DNA from: Spirochaetaceae bacterium
GTDB taxonomy: Bacteria > Spirochaetota > Spirochaetia > Treponematales > Breznakiellaceae
NCBI GenBank assembly: GCA_031280705.1
Contig: JAITGJ010000173.1
Location: forward strand, 1-24,260
Direction: 5' to 3'
Length of the DNA: 24,260 bases
The notes below the pieces were generated by a model. The model did no database searches. It saw nothing but the letters and a program-made list of their open reading frames with translations, and was not told the DNA's origin. Shown one piece after another: positions 14,214 through 20,769 of this stretch (within the stretch, counting starts at the first letter, position 1; each line of letters opens with the position of its first letter). A program made the translations under genes and the position numbers.

Positions 14214-15344
14214 TCAACCCGTTTTTGCGGGGCAGGCCCGAAAGCCCGCCACAATGTCCAGCGCCGTTTTCCACTCCGCGTCCAGCGACCGGATAAGGGC
14301 GATCTGGTTCCTGCACCGGTCGATATTGTGATCGCTCCGGTCAATGTGGTAATAGTGATCCCCCTCAAGATAATCCGTCAGAAAGCGGAGCGCCATTATC
14401 TGGGTAATGTTCCTCCCCGCCTCGGCGAGCAGTTCCCATTCGGCGTCCGTAAAAAATTCCGCCGCCTCGGAAAGGTACCCCGAAAGCAAAGCGCGAAAAT
14501 ACTCCGCATTCCAGGCAACCCGCGCAAGCTCCTTCTCGTCCTCGGCGGCGGTGGTAGTAACCGTGCGCACCAGATCCCCCACATCAAAAAGGCTCGTCCC
14601 CGGCATCACCGTATCAAGATCGGACACGCAGAGGGCTTCGGAAGTTGCTTTGTCAATAAGGATATTGTTCATTTTGGTGTCGTTGTGGCATATCCGCTCG
14701 GGAAGACGGCCCGTCCGGACCGCGCGGACAAGAACGCTCCCCCGCTCTTCGTTTTCTTTCATAAAGGCAATTTCTTCCGCCGCGGAAGCGGCGCGGCCCA
14801 CGCTGTTTTTTTCGAGCGCGGCATAAAAATTGCGGTAGCGGTATTCCATATCGTGAAAAGAGGGAATGGTTTCGTGAAGGCGCGGACCGCCCAAACCGGC
14901 AAGCTGTTTCTGAAAATTGCCGATACACTTCCCCAAAAAAGACGCCTCTTCCCGGGAAGAAACCACTTCAAGACTTTTGGTCCCCTCGATAAAAAGATAG
15001 GTCCGCCACCAGCCGCCCTCACGGTCCTTTACCCAGGCTTTGCCGTTCCGCGCGGGTACCACGGTAAGCGTCCGGCGGCTCCGGTCAGGAACGCGCGCAA
15101 GCTGCCGGGCGATATGGGCCGTTACCCGCGTGATATTTTCCATTACCTGATCGGGATGATGAAACACCGCCTCATTTATCCGCTGGTGGAGATAACGCAC
15201 GGATACGCCGGCCTGGTTCCACCGGGACGCAAAGGTTGTATTGATGTGTCCTGAACCAAAGGGCTCCACGCTTTCAAAATCACCGTAAATGGCGAAGTCT
15301 TCCAGAAGCGCTTTCAGTAAATCAAGGCGATTCATCCCCCGCAT
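14214..15344 (-). CDS. N-acetylhexosamine 1-kinase-like protein (aminoglycoside phosphotransferase fold)
   Basis: A 376-residue cytoplasmic kinase-like protein of the APH fold. The N-lobe has the nucleotide loop FGSGHINTTF. The catalytic loop is ICHNDTKMNNILID (catalytic Asp in HND, Asn in MNN) and the metal-binding segment is VSDLDTVMPGTSLFDVGDLV. The combination HNDTK-NN and DLDT-MPG is what I recall from NahK of bifidobacteria, which phosphorylates GlcNAc or GalNAc at C1 in the lacto-N-biose/galacto-N-biose pathway. The length also fits. The start at 15344 follows GGGGAG closely; the ATG at 15335 is an alternative. It precedes the binding-protein gene by 91 bp and likely belongs to the same operon. 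No phosphorylase or epimerase gene is seen nearby. Confidence 0.75.
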   Translation of the reverse strand: MRGMNRLDLLKALLEDFAIYGDFESVEPFGSGHINTTFASRWNQAGVSVRYLHQRINEAVFHHPDQVMENITRVTAHIARQLARVPDRSRRTLTVVPARNGKAWVKDREGGWWRTYLFIEGTKSLEVVSSREEASFLGKCIGNFQKQLAGLGGPRLHETIPSFHDMEYRYRNFYAALEKNSVGRAASAAEEIAFMKENEERGSVLVRAVRTGRLPERICHNDTKMNNILIDKATSEALCVSDLDTVMPGTSLFDVGDLVRTVTTTAAEDEKELARVAWNAEYFRALLSGYLSEAAEFFTDAEWELLAEAGRNITQIMALRFLTDYLEGDHYYHIDRSDHNIDRCRNQIALIRSLDAEWKTALDIVAGFRACPAKTG

Positions 15345-15434
15345 TTCTCCCCTGAACCAAAATCAGGACGCGCTCCACAATGCGCGCGTCCGGTCCGCAC
15401 ATAACCTGTCCCCCATGATGAACGGGTTCCTCCC

Positions 15435-15463
15435 ATTGTGCACGGATTACGCCATTGGCGCAA
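15435..15463 (-). promoter_or_regulatory. Weak candidate promoter for the kinase-ABC operon
   Basis: On the minus strand TTGCGC (15463-15458), a 17-bp spacer and CACAAT (15440-15435) lie about 90 nt before the kinase start. Both boxes are weak. Downstream, GGACGCGC (15366-15373) and GCGCGTCC (15384-15391) form a small leader hairpin. Confidence 0.3.
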
Positions 15464-15511
15464 GTGAAATAACGCGGCGCTCCGCCAACTCACCGGGTAC
15501 GGCGGGCTATT

Positions 15512-17170
15512 TTACAAAAAAACGGCGGCTTTTTCAGGGATTTTCCGCCGCACGCCGCCGTGCCGGGCGAGGCGGCAAAAGAAACCGGTGTTTTTTACCA
15601 CAATCGTATCGCCGCGTATTTCGATACGGCGCTGGGACACAAACCGGTCAAGCGCCTTCTCCGCTTCCGCCGGGGAAAGCGCCGCCCAGCGGGCAATATC
15701 AAGCGCCGTAACCGGAAACTCCCGGGAAGCGGAACCGCCGGGCGGGGCCGGGCGCGCCTCATCAAGCATAACAAACACACTCGCCACCCGCGCCTGTGGC
15801 TCTTTCAGGGCGAGCGTCCGGTAGCGGCGCTTGGCGTCGTAAAGCCGCTTGGCAAACATTTTGAGGAGCCGGAGGGCGACAGGGGGATTTCCCCGCATGA
15901 GCAGGTCAAAAGAATCACGGTTAAATTCAAGTACGGTTACCTCGTCCAGGGCAATGGCCGTGGCGCTCCGGGGCGAATTTTCCAGAATCGCCATTTCGCC
16001 AAACATATCGTTGGAAACAAGTATGTCGAGTATTTTTTCCACATTCCCGAACAGCCGAACCAGTTCCACCCTGCCCGACGTGATAACATAAAATGCGTCG
16101 CCGCTTTCAAATTCGGAAAAAATAATCTCCCCGCTCCGGTAGGTCTTCACGAAGCGCTCAAAAGGACCGGCCTTTGCCATTACGCCGGCCCCGCGCAAGC
16201 CGGTCCCCGTGTCCCCGGCCCGGGCAAGGGCCGCGGTAATTTTATTCTTCAGCGTTCCCCGGCCCGCGCGGGCCAGGGATTTTTCCCAAAAAAGCCGGGC
16301 ATCGTCCATCCGGCCCTGCCGCCTGTGGGACACGCCGATATAGTACAAGGCCGCGGCGGACAAAGCATCACCGGGATACTTCTTCAGCATCCGGGTAAAC
16401 CAGGCGATACATCCCGCATAATCGCACATCAGAAAGGCGGAGCGCCCCGCCTCAAACCGGCTTCGCGCGGCGTACGCGCCGCCTCCCTCCGCGCGGGCTA
16501 TTGCCCGGAAGGCGTTCCGCGCCTCCGGGTACCGCCGCTCTTTAAGGAGGAGCCGGGCGCGGGCGTACCGGACCGCTTCATCAGGACTGTCCGCGCCTGG
16601 TACGGATGCGCCCGGTCCGGGTACGGGCGTGGGTAAAGACGCGGGGACCGCTTCGGTAAGTTCCAGCCGCTCCCGCGCGCAGAGGGCGTACTTCCCTGCC
16701 GGATAGCACGCAAGATAGCGGCGGAGCACATACCGCGCGTGGTCCCAGCGCCGGTTTTTAAGAAAATAGTCGGCGACATGGTAAAGCCCGTCCTCCGGAC
16801 TTTCCACGGCGGTTTTGGTAAGGCCGGATACTTTTTTATGAACGCGCCTGAGACGGCGGGAAAAGACGCGGAGCATGGTCATCATGATACGGGAATGGTT
16901 CATGGCGAGGCGCTCGAATTCGGCTGTGGTGTACACGATAACGGCCGAATCCCGCACCGCCCGGGCGTTTTCCTCCCGTGGATACCGGCCCAGGGCGGAA
17001 CCCACCCCGAAAAATTCCCCCGGCGCCACCGCGTCATGCTGATCGGACCCCGTCTCGATATCCGTGTACTCAATGCCGGCGCTTCCCGTTCTCAAAAGGA
17101 ATACCGTTCCGGCCCGTTCGCCCCGGACATAAATGACCGCGCCCGCGCTATACCGCACTTCACGGGGCAT
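15512..17170 (-). CDS. Dual cyclic-nucleotide-domain protein with TPR-like middle and Crp-type wHTH
   Basis: A 552-residue regulator-like protein. A first cNMP-binding beta-roll spans residues about 5-110 (AGAVIYVRGERAGTVFLLRT, APGEFFGVGSALGRYPREEN). A central helical region (about 125-320) has TPR-like pairs such as YAAARSRFEAGRSAF and AALYYIGVSHRRQGRMDDAR. A second, better conserved cNMP domain (about 335-455) carries GEIIFSEFESGDAFYVITSG and MFGEMAILENSPRSATA, where Glu and Arg fit the cyclic-nucleotide phosphate cassette. The C-terminus (about 465-535) resembles the Crp winged helix (VTALDIARWAALSPAEAEKA, RRIEIRGDTIVV). The ATG at 17170 has GGAG 6 nt upstream. It is probably monocistronic, with a structured repeat 104 bp upstream. 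Ligand and targets are unknown. Confidence 0.8.
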   Translation of the reverse strand: MPREVRYSAGAVIYVRGERAGTVFLLRTGSAGIEYTDIETGSDQHDAVAPGEFFGVGSALGRYPREENARAVRDSAVIVYTTAEFERLAMNHSRIMMTMLRVFSRRLRRVHKKVSGLTKTAVESPEDGLYHVADYFLKNRRWDHARYVLRRYLACYPAGKYALCARERLELTEAVPASLPTPVPGPGASVPGADSPDEAVRYARARLLLKERRYPEARNAFRAIARAEGGGAYAARSRFEAGRSAFLMCDYAGCIAWFTRMLKKYPGDALSAAALYYIGVSHRRQGRMDDARLFWEKSLARAGRGTLKNKITAALARAGDTGTGLRGAGVMAKAGPFERFVKTYRSGEIIFSEFESGDAFYVITSGRVELVRLFGNVEKILDILVSNDMFGEMAILENSPRSATAIALDEVTVLEFNRDSFDLLMRGNPPVALRLLKMFAKRLYDAKRRYRTLALKEPQARVASVFVMLDEARPAPPGGSASREFPVTALDIARWAALSPAEAEKALDRFVSQRRIEIRGDTIVVKNTGFFCRLARHGGVRRKIPEKAAVFL

Positions 17171-17273
17171 TCCCGTCTCCGGCTCTTTTTACCATAAACA
17201 ATGAACCCCCGCCGCAATCACAACCGGTAACATCTTCCGGGTTCTTCAATGCACGTGTCTAAAAACTTAGTCA

Positions 17274-17394
17274 GCGTCTGTCTATAATGTGGACACATTC
17301 TAGACAGACTTTCTCAAAAAACGCATTTTCGCAGCCAAAAAGCCGAAAAAATGCACGATTTATCCATAAAGCAACCGGTTTTATGGACAGGCGC
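17274..17394. repeat. Structured repeat element, copy A (121 bp)
   Basis: Ends form near-perfect terminal inverted repeats: 17274-17287 (GCGTCTGTCTATAA) pairs with 17381-17394 at 12 of 14 positions, both exceptions being G-U compatible. Inside are a 34-nt near-palindrome (17276-17309, one mismatch), a central hairpin (GCATTTT/AAAATGC) beside an A6 run that reads as a terminator with a U-tract on the minus strand, and a third hairpin (17363-17370 with 17380-17387) whose loop is GCAACCGGT. Blocks AAAAAACGCA and AAAGCAACCGG are shared with copy B at the same internal offsets (within 1 nt). Confidence 0.75.
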
Positions 17395-17638
17395 CCATTA
17401 TTAAACAACGCTCATGCCGCGCCCGGTAAAACAGGGCGCGGCACATACGAAGCGCATTGTAAAGCGCCCCCGGTGCCGCGTCAATGTATTCAAACGGCGG
17501 CCAGCGGCGGCCCAAACCACGGGCGAAACCCGCGCACGGCAGGCGCCACGGGGCGGCCGTCCAACAGGCTCCGCCTGACCGCCGGCAGACAGAGGCGGAC
17601 GTATCGTAAAACAGGCGCGGGCAGGGTATAGTGAGCGG
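17395..17638. other. Non-coding gap upstream of the PHP gene
   Basis: No supportable gene. It holds one hairpin (TGCCGCGCCC at 17415-17424 pairing with 17434-17443) and GC-rich sequence. TATAGT at 17627-17632, seven bases before the PHP start codon, is a possible -10 box without a recognisable -35. Confidence 0.4.
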
Positions 17639-18508
17639 GTGATTGATCTACATACCCATTCGACGGCGTCCGACGGTTCCCTCTCACCGGGTGAACTGGT
17701 GGAAGCCGCCGCAAAAGCCGGCGTTACCGCCCTCGCGCTTACGGATCACGATACCCTTGCCGGACTTGATGAGGGACGTGAAGCGGCGGCGGCGCGCGGC
17801 GTGTATTTTATTCCCGGTGTGGAACTTGATATCACCTGGGAAGCGGAAAACGGCTCCTTTGCGCCGCCGGGGGACTTTCATCTTTTGGGGCTGGGCATAC
17901 GCCGCCCCGGGCAGGCGTTTTTTGAGGCGCTTACGGAACTCGCTAAAAACCGGGAACTGCGGAACCGGGAAATTCTTGCCCGGCTTGCCGGGATCGGGGT
18001 ACGGGCGGAATACGATGAACTGCGGGCCATCGCGGGCGGCTCGATTATCGGGCGGCCCCATATCGCGGAACTCCTTATCCGGCGGGGAATCGTAAAAAAT
18101 ACCGAACAGGCGTTTTCCCGGTATCTGGCCAGGCGGCGGCCCCTGTACGTCCCCAAACAGGGACTCCGTTTCCGGGACGCCGTTACGCTTATCCGGGACG
18201 CGGGGGGCCTTCCCGTGCTGGCGCATCCCCTCTCGCTCTTTGTGGCGTGGGGGCGGCTTCCCGGCCTCATCACCGGCCTTGTCCGGGAGGGGCTTCTGGG
18301 CCTTGAGGCGTGGCACCCCACGGCAAAACCCCGCGCGAGCTATCGTCTGGAGCTTCTCGGCGAAAAACTGGGCCTTTATATTACCGAAGGGAGCGACTTC
18401 CACGATCCGGCGCGGCCCAAACGCAGACTGGGGTACAGCGCCCCGGGCCGGAAAATTGATGAAGCGGTCCTTGAGCGTATACCGGAACTGAGGGAAAAAA
18501 AGCCGTAA
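17639..18508 (+). CDS. PHP-domain phosphoesterase (TrpH/YciV-like)
   Basis: A 289-residue cytoplasmic metal-dependent phosphoesterase. All PHP metal-site motifs are visible in order: DLHTHSTASDG (His5, His7), ALTDHDT, FIPGVELDI (Glu), GDFHLLGLG, IIGRPHIAE, PVLAHPLSLF and ITEGSDFHDP. The length and motif set match the TrpH/YciV (3',5'-nucleoside bisphosphate phosphatase, RNase AM) group, which acts in nucleotide or RNA-end turnover. The GTG at 17639 is used since the N-terminal metal motif begins three residues later. No good ribosome-binding site precedes it, and a TATAGT placed for a start at the GTG hints at a leaderless mRNA. It converges with the pseudouridine synthase gene, with a 10-bp gap. 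Confidence 0.87.
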   Translation: MIDLHTHSTASDGSLSPGELVEAAAKAGVTALALTDHDTLAGLDEGREAAAARGVYFIPGVELDITWEAENGSFAPPGDFHLLGLGIRRPGQAFFEALTELAKNRELRNREILARLAGIGVRAEYDELRAIAGGSIIGRPHIAELLIRRGIVKNTEQAFSRYLARRRPLYVPKQGLRFRDAVTLIRDAGGLPVLAHPLSLFVAWGRLPGLITGLVREGLLGLEAWHPTAKPRASYRLELLGEKLGLYITEGSDFHDPARPKRRLGYSAPGRKIDEAVLERIPELREKKP

Positions 18509-18518
18509 CTCTCCGGTA

Positions 18519-19301
18519 TCACGAGGGCGGCATACCCGCAATTGCCGCCGCGCACGCCTCCCAGAGCCGGTCCATCACCGGGGGCGGGGCGAAAAGCCGC
18601 GCCCGGTCCCCGTCATCAAAATGAAGGGAAGACGCGTGCAGTCTGATGCCGCCGTTTTTTTCGCTGCGGCGCGCGCCATATTTGAGGTCTCCCTTGACAC
18701 AGAGGCCAAGACGCCGCAATTGGGCGCGTATCTGGTGATGCCGCCCCGTAACAAGGAGTATTTCCAGAAAGAGGTACCGGTCGCCACGGCCCGCGGCGCG
18801 GCAGTAAAGCCGGGCATATTTCCCGCCCGGAACTTTTTTGTCATGGGCCACGGAGCGGTTCTGCCGGGGATCCTCCACAAGCCAGTGGGAAATCTTCACC
18901 ATTTCCCGGCCCTCCGGAACGGGGAGCGGTCCGGAAAGCGGCGGCTCCACTATCGCCCAGTAACGTTTTTCCGTGGTCCGCTCCCTGAACTGTTCTGACG
19001 CCCGGATAAACGCCTCCCGCGTGCGGGCAAAAAGGCAAAGCCCCGAAACCGGCACGTCAAGCCGGTTCACCGCGCGCGGCGGAATGGGCGTTTCCCCCGC
19101 AGGGAGCGGCGGAATATCCGCGCCGGGAGAGAGGGCCTGGAGGAGGGGCGGAAGGTCCGCCATACCGGCGCGGCCACCCTCCACCGCTTCGCCGGGGAGT
19201 TTGTTCACCACAAAGTAGCGCCCGCTCCGGTACACCATCCGCTCCGCCAACAACGGCGCCGTCATTGTTGATGGCGCCGCCATTGCTAATGGCGATTTCA
19301 C
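18519..19301 (-). CDS. RluA-family pseudouridine synthase
   Basis: A 260-residue RNA pseudouridine synthase of the RluA class. The catalytic motif appears as RAVNRLDVPVSGLCLFART, with the conserved Asp in RLD (NRLD instead of the commoner HRLD). Later landmarks are EKRYWAIVEP, LVTGRHHQIRAQL, CVKGDLKYGA and IRLHASSLHF, all in family order. There is no S4 domain, so it resembles single-domain members. The GTG at 19301 overlaps the upstream GH3 stop as GTGA and has GGAGGG 5 nt upstream inside that gene, which favours it over the in-frame ATG at 19238. The RNA target cannot be told. Coupling to a glycosidase gene is probably incidental. Confidence 0.85.
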   Translation of the reverse strand: MKSPLAMAAPSTMTAPLLAERMVYRSGRYFVVNKLPGEAVEGGRAGMADLPPLLQALSPGADIPPLPAGETPIPPRAVNRLDVPVSGLCLFARTREAFIRASEQFRERTTEKRYWAIVEPPLSGPLPVPEGREMVKISHWLVEDPRQNRSVAHDKKVPGGKYARLYCRAAGRGDRYLFLEILLVTGRHHQIRAQLRRLGLCVKGDLKYGARRSEKNGGIRLHASSLHFDDGDRARLFAPPPVMDRLWEACAAAIAGMPPS

Positions 19302-20584
19302 CGGACCCTCCCGCCGGCATCATCCGCGCCGCCGGGGACGGGAAACAGGCCCGCCCGTATTTTGACGGCGATAATACGCGACGCCGCCTCCACAAGCCGT
19401 TCCCGGCTGAGCGTACCGTCCGCGAGGGCGTCAAGTATCGCCTGATGGGTGGCGGCAAGGTTGCCGGGCCAGCACATCACCATATCAACCCCGGCGTTAA
19501 GCGCGGCGACCACGGCCCGGCCCGTGTCCGGTTCGGTACTGCCCGCCATGGAAAAATCATCCGCGATAACCACGCCGGAAAAGCCGATTTCCCCCCGGAG
19601 CCAGCGGGAAACCACCGCCGCCGAAAGGCTTGCGCTGCGCTCCGCGTCCCGGGCGGGAATGCGGGCGTGGGAGACCATGACGAGGGGCGGCGGCGATGCG
19701 CATAGCAGCGCGATCATGGGCCGGACCAGCCGGTCAAGCGCGGCGCGGTCCAGCGTGATGGAGACGGCTTCCTCGTGAGGATCGCCCCCGGCATTACCGG
19801 GAAAGTGCTTAACCACGCACAAAACCCCGGCGCGCTCCATGCCCCGGATAAATGCCCCCGCCGCTTCTTCCACAAAACCGGCGTCCGGCCCGTAGGACCG
19901 GCTCCCCAAAAAGGCCCGGTTTTCAGGCGAAAGTACCTCCGCCACCGGGGCAAGATTTACGGTAATGCCCAGTTCCCGGAGCTCCTTCCCGGAGCGAAAG
20001 GCCGATTCCTCAATGCCGCGCAGGGCTTCTTCCCGGCTCCACGCGCCGCTTTCCACGCCGGTATAGGCGGAAAGGGGCGCGGGAAGGCGCGTTATCCCCT
20101 CGCCAAACCGGTGCACGCCGCCGCCCTCATGGTCCACCGCGATAAGCGGCGGAAGCGGCGGCAGTCCCGCCACGGGTGGAAGCGACGCGGCTCCGCTCAC
20201 CGTATTCAAAAAGGGGGCGATTTCCCCCCGCGGCGTTGAAAGGTTGTAGCGAAAAAGCATGACGCCCCCGGCGGGAACGGCCCGGAGCAGCGCCGCCATA
20301 TCCGCCCGCAGCGCGCCCTTACCGTCTATCCCGGTAAGGAGCACCTGGGCGGCAAGGGCGCGGTTATCCAGCGCGCGGGCGGCGCGGAGCGCGGCGGGAT
20401 TCTCCGCAAAAAGCGCCGTTGAAAAAAAGGCGCATAGAACGAGGCTGTTGCAAAACTTCAGTTTTGCAACAGCAACCGTTAAAAAACGCAGTTTTATAGC
20501 CCGTAGGGCGAAAAACTGCAAGAGCCTGTGCAAAAGCAACCGGCTTTTGCAACAGGCTCGAACAATACCAACTGGCGGACGCAT
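19298..20584 (-). CDS. GH3 family glycosidase, NagZ-like (beta-N-acetylhexosaminidase)
   Basis: An exported or membrane-linked glycoside hydrolase of family 3. Motifs in order are LIAVDHEGGGVHRFGEGITR, VNLAPVAEV, CVVKHFPGNAGGDPHEE (the Asp-His dyad typical of NagZ, here DPH in a shortened loop) and GVVIADDFSMAG with the nucleophile Asp. NagZ-type enzymes release GlcNAc from peptidoglycan or chitin fragments. The mature part begins near ENPAALRAAR, preceded by a signal-like stretch (LKFCNSLVLCAFFSTALFA) that overlaps repeat copy B, so the start is uncertain. The ATG at 20584 is used because a good promoter ends six bases before it. TTG at 20521 is an alternative, and the frame stays open to 20725. 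It is translationally coupled to the pseudouridine synthase gene. Confidence 0.72.
   Translation of the reverse strand: MRPPVGIVRACCKSRLLLHRLLQFFALRAIKLRFLTVAVAKLKFCNSLVLCAFFSTALFAENPAALRAARALDNRALAAQVLLTGIDGKGALRADMAALLRAVPAGGVMLFRYNLSTPRGEIAPFLNTVSGAASLPPVAGLPPLPPLIAVDHEGGGVHRFGEGITRLPAPLSAYTGVESGAWSREEALRGIEESAFRSGKELRELGITVNLAPVAEVLSPENRAFLGSRSYGPDAGFVEEAAGAFIRGMERAGVLCVVKHFPGNAGGDPHEEAVSITLDRAALDRLVRPMIALLCASPPPLVMVSHARIPARDAERSASLSAAVVSRWLRGEIGFSGVVIADDFSMAGSTEPDTGRAVVAALNAGVDMVMCWPGNLAATHQAILDALADGTLSRERLVEAASRIIAVKIRAGLFPVPGGADDAGGRVR
20440..20560. repeat. Structured repeat element, copy B (121 bp)
   Basis: Ends are inverted repeats: CGAGGCTGTTGCAAAA (20440-20455) pairs with 20545-20560 at 15 of 16 positions. 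Internally there are a 14-bp perfect hairpin (20444-20457 with 20460-20473), a two-part central hairpin (GCAGTTTT 20488-20495 with 20512-20519, and GCCC/GGGC inside), and a third hairpin (20522-20537 with 20543-20559, one bulge). On the minus strand the central hairpin is followed by a T6 run. Shared blocks AAAAAACGCA and AAAGCAACCGG sit at the same offsets as in copy A (within 1 nt), while the arms differ. Confidence 0.78.
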
Positions 20585-20589
20585 GGCCC

Positions 20590-20618
20590 ATTGTACGGCG
20601 TATCGCGCCTTTGGGCAA
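20590..20618 (-). promoter_or_regulatory. Predicted promoter for the GH3-pseudouridine synthase operon
   Basis: On the minus strand TTGCCC (20618-20613), a 17-bp spacer and TACAAT (20595-20590) lie immediately before the ATG at 20584. Transcription would start at or next to that ATG and pass straight into repeat copy B. Confidence 0.5.
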
Positions 20619-20649
20619 TCATGGAAACCGCCCCGTGAAGCGCCGCGGC

Positions 20650-20729
20650 AAAAAAAAGCGGTTTCACAAGGCTTTCGCCTGAGAAACCGCAGGACGTGTT
20701 CCGAATCCAACGGGTTTTGGAACACGTCT
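20650..20729 (-). terminator. Intrinsic terminator of the symporter gene, related to the structured repeat (partial copy C)
   Basis: Read leftward, a hairpin (GCGGTTTC 20658-20665 with 20683-20690, inner AGGC/GCCT 20669-20672 with 20677-20680) ends in eight Ts (20657-20650), a textbook intrinsic terminator after the symporter gene. Before it is a second hairpin (GACGTGTTCC 20693-20702 with 20719-20728) with loop CCAACGG. Order and spacing match the last two hairpins of copies A and B, but the first hairpin is absent. Confidence 0.72.
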
Positions 20730-20769
20730 AATCATTCTGAAGGGCGGGGAATGAACCCCGGCCTTCAAA

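Noticed and set aside
17276..17309. TATAAT inside the palindrome of repeat copy A as a promoter for the PHP gene
   Set aside because: The hexamer at 17283-17288 has no -35 at suitable distance and lies 350 bp from the gene. It is explained by the arm sequence of the repeat.
17287..17631. Open frame of 114 codons in the gap before the PHP gene
   Set aside because: It runs through the structured repeat and GC-rich sequence, has a Lys/Arg/Pro-rich low-complexity translation and no ribosome-binding site. It looks like a chance frame.
19235..19301. Small GGCGCC and GCCATT/AATGGC inverted repeats at the start of the pseudouridine synthase gene
   Set aside because: Short and inside the coding region. 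They may influence start choice, but nothing beyond low-complexity N-terminal sequence is supported.
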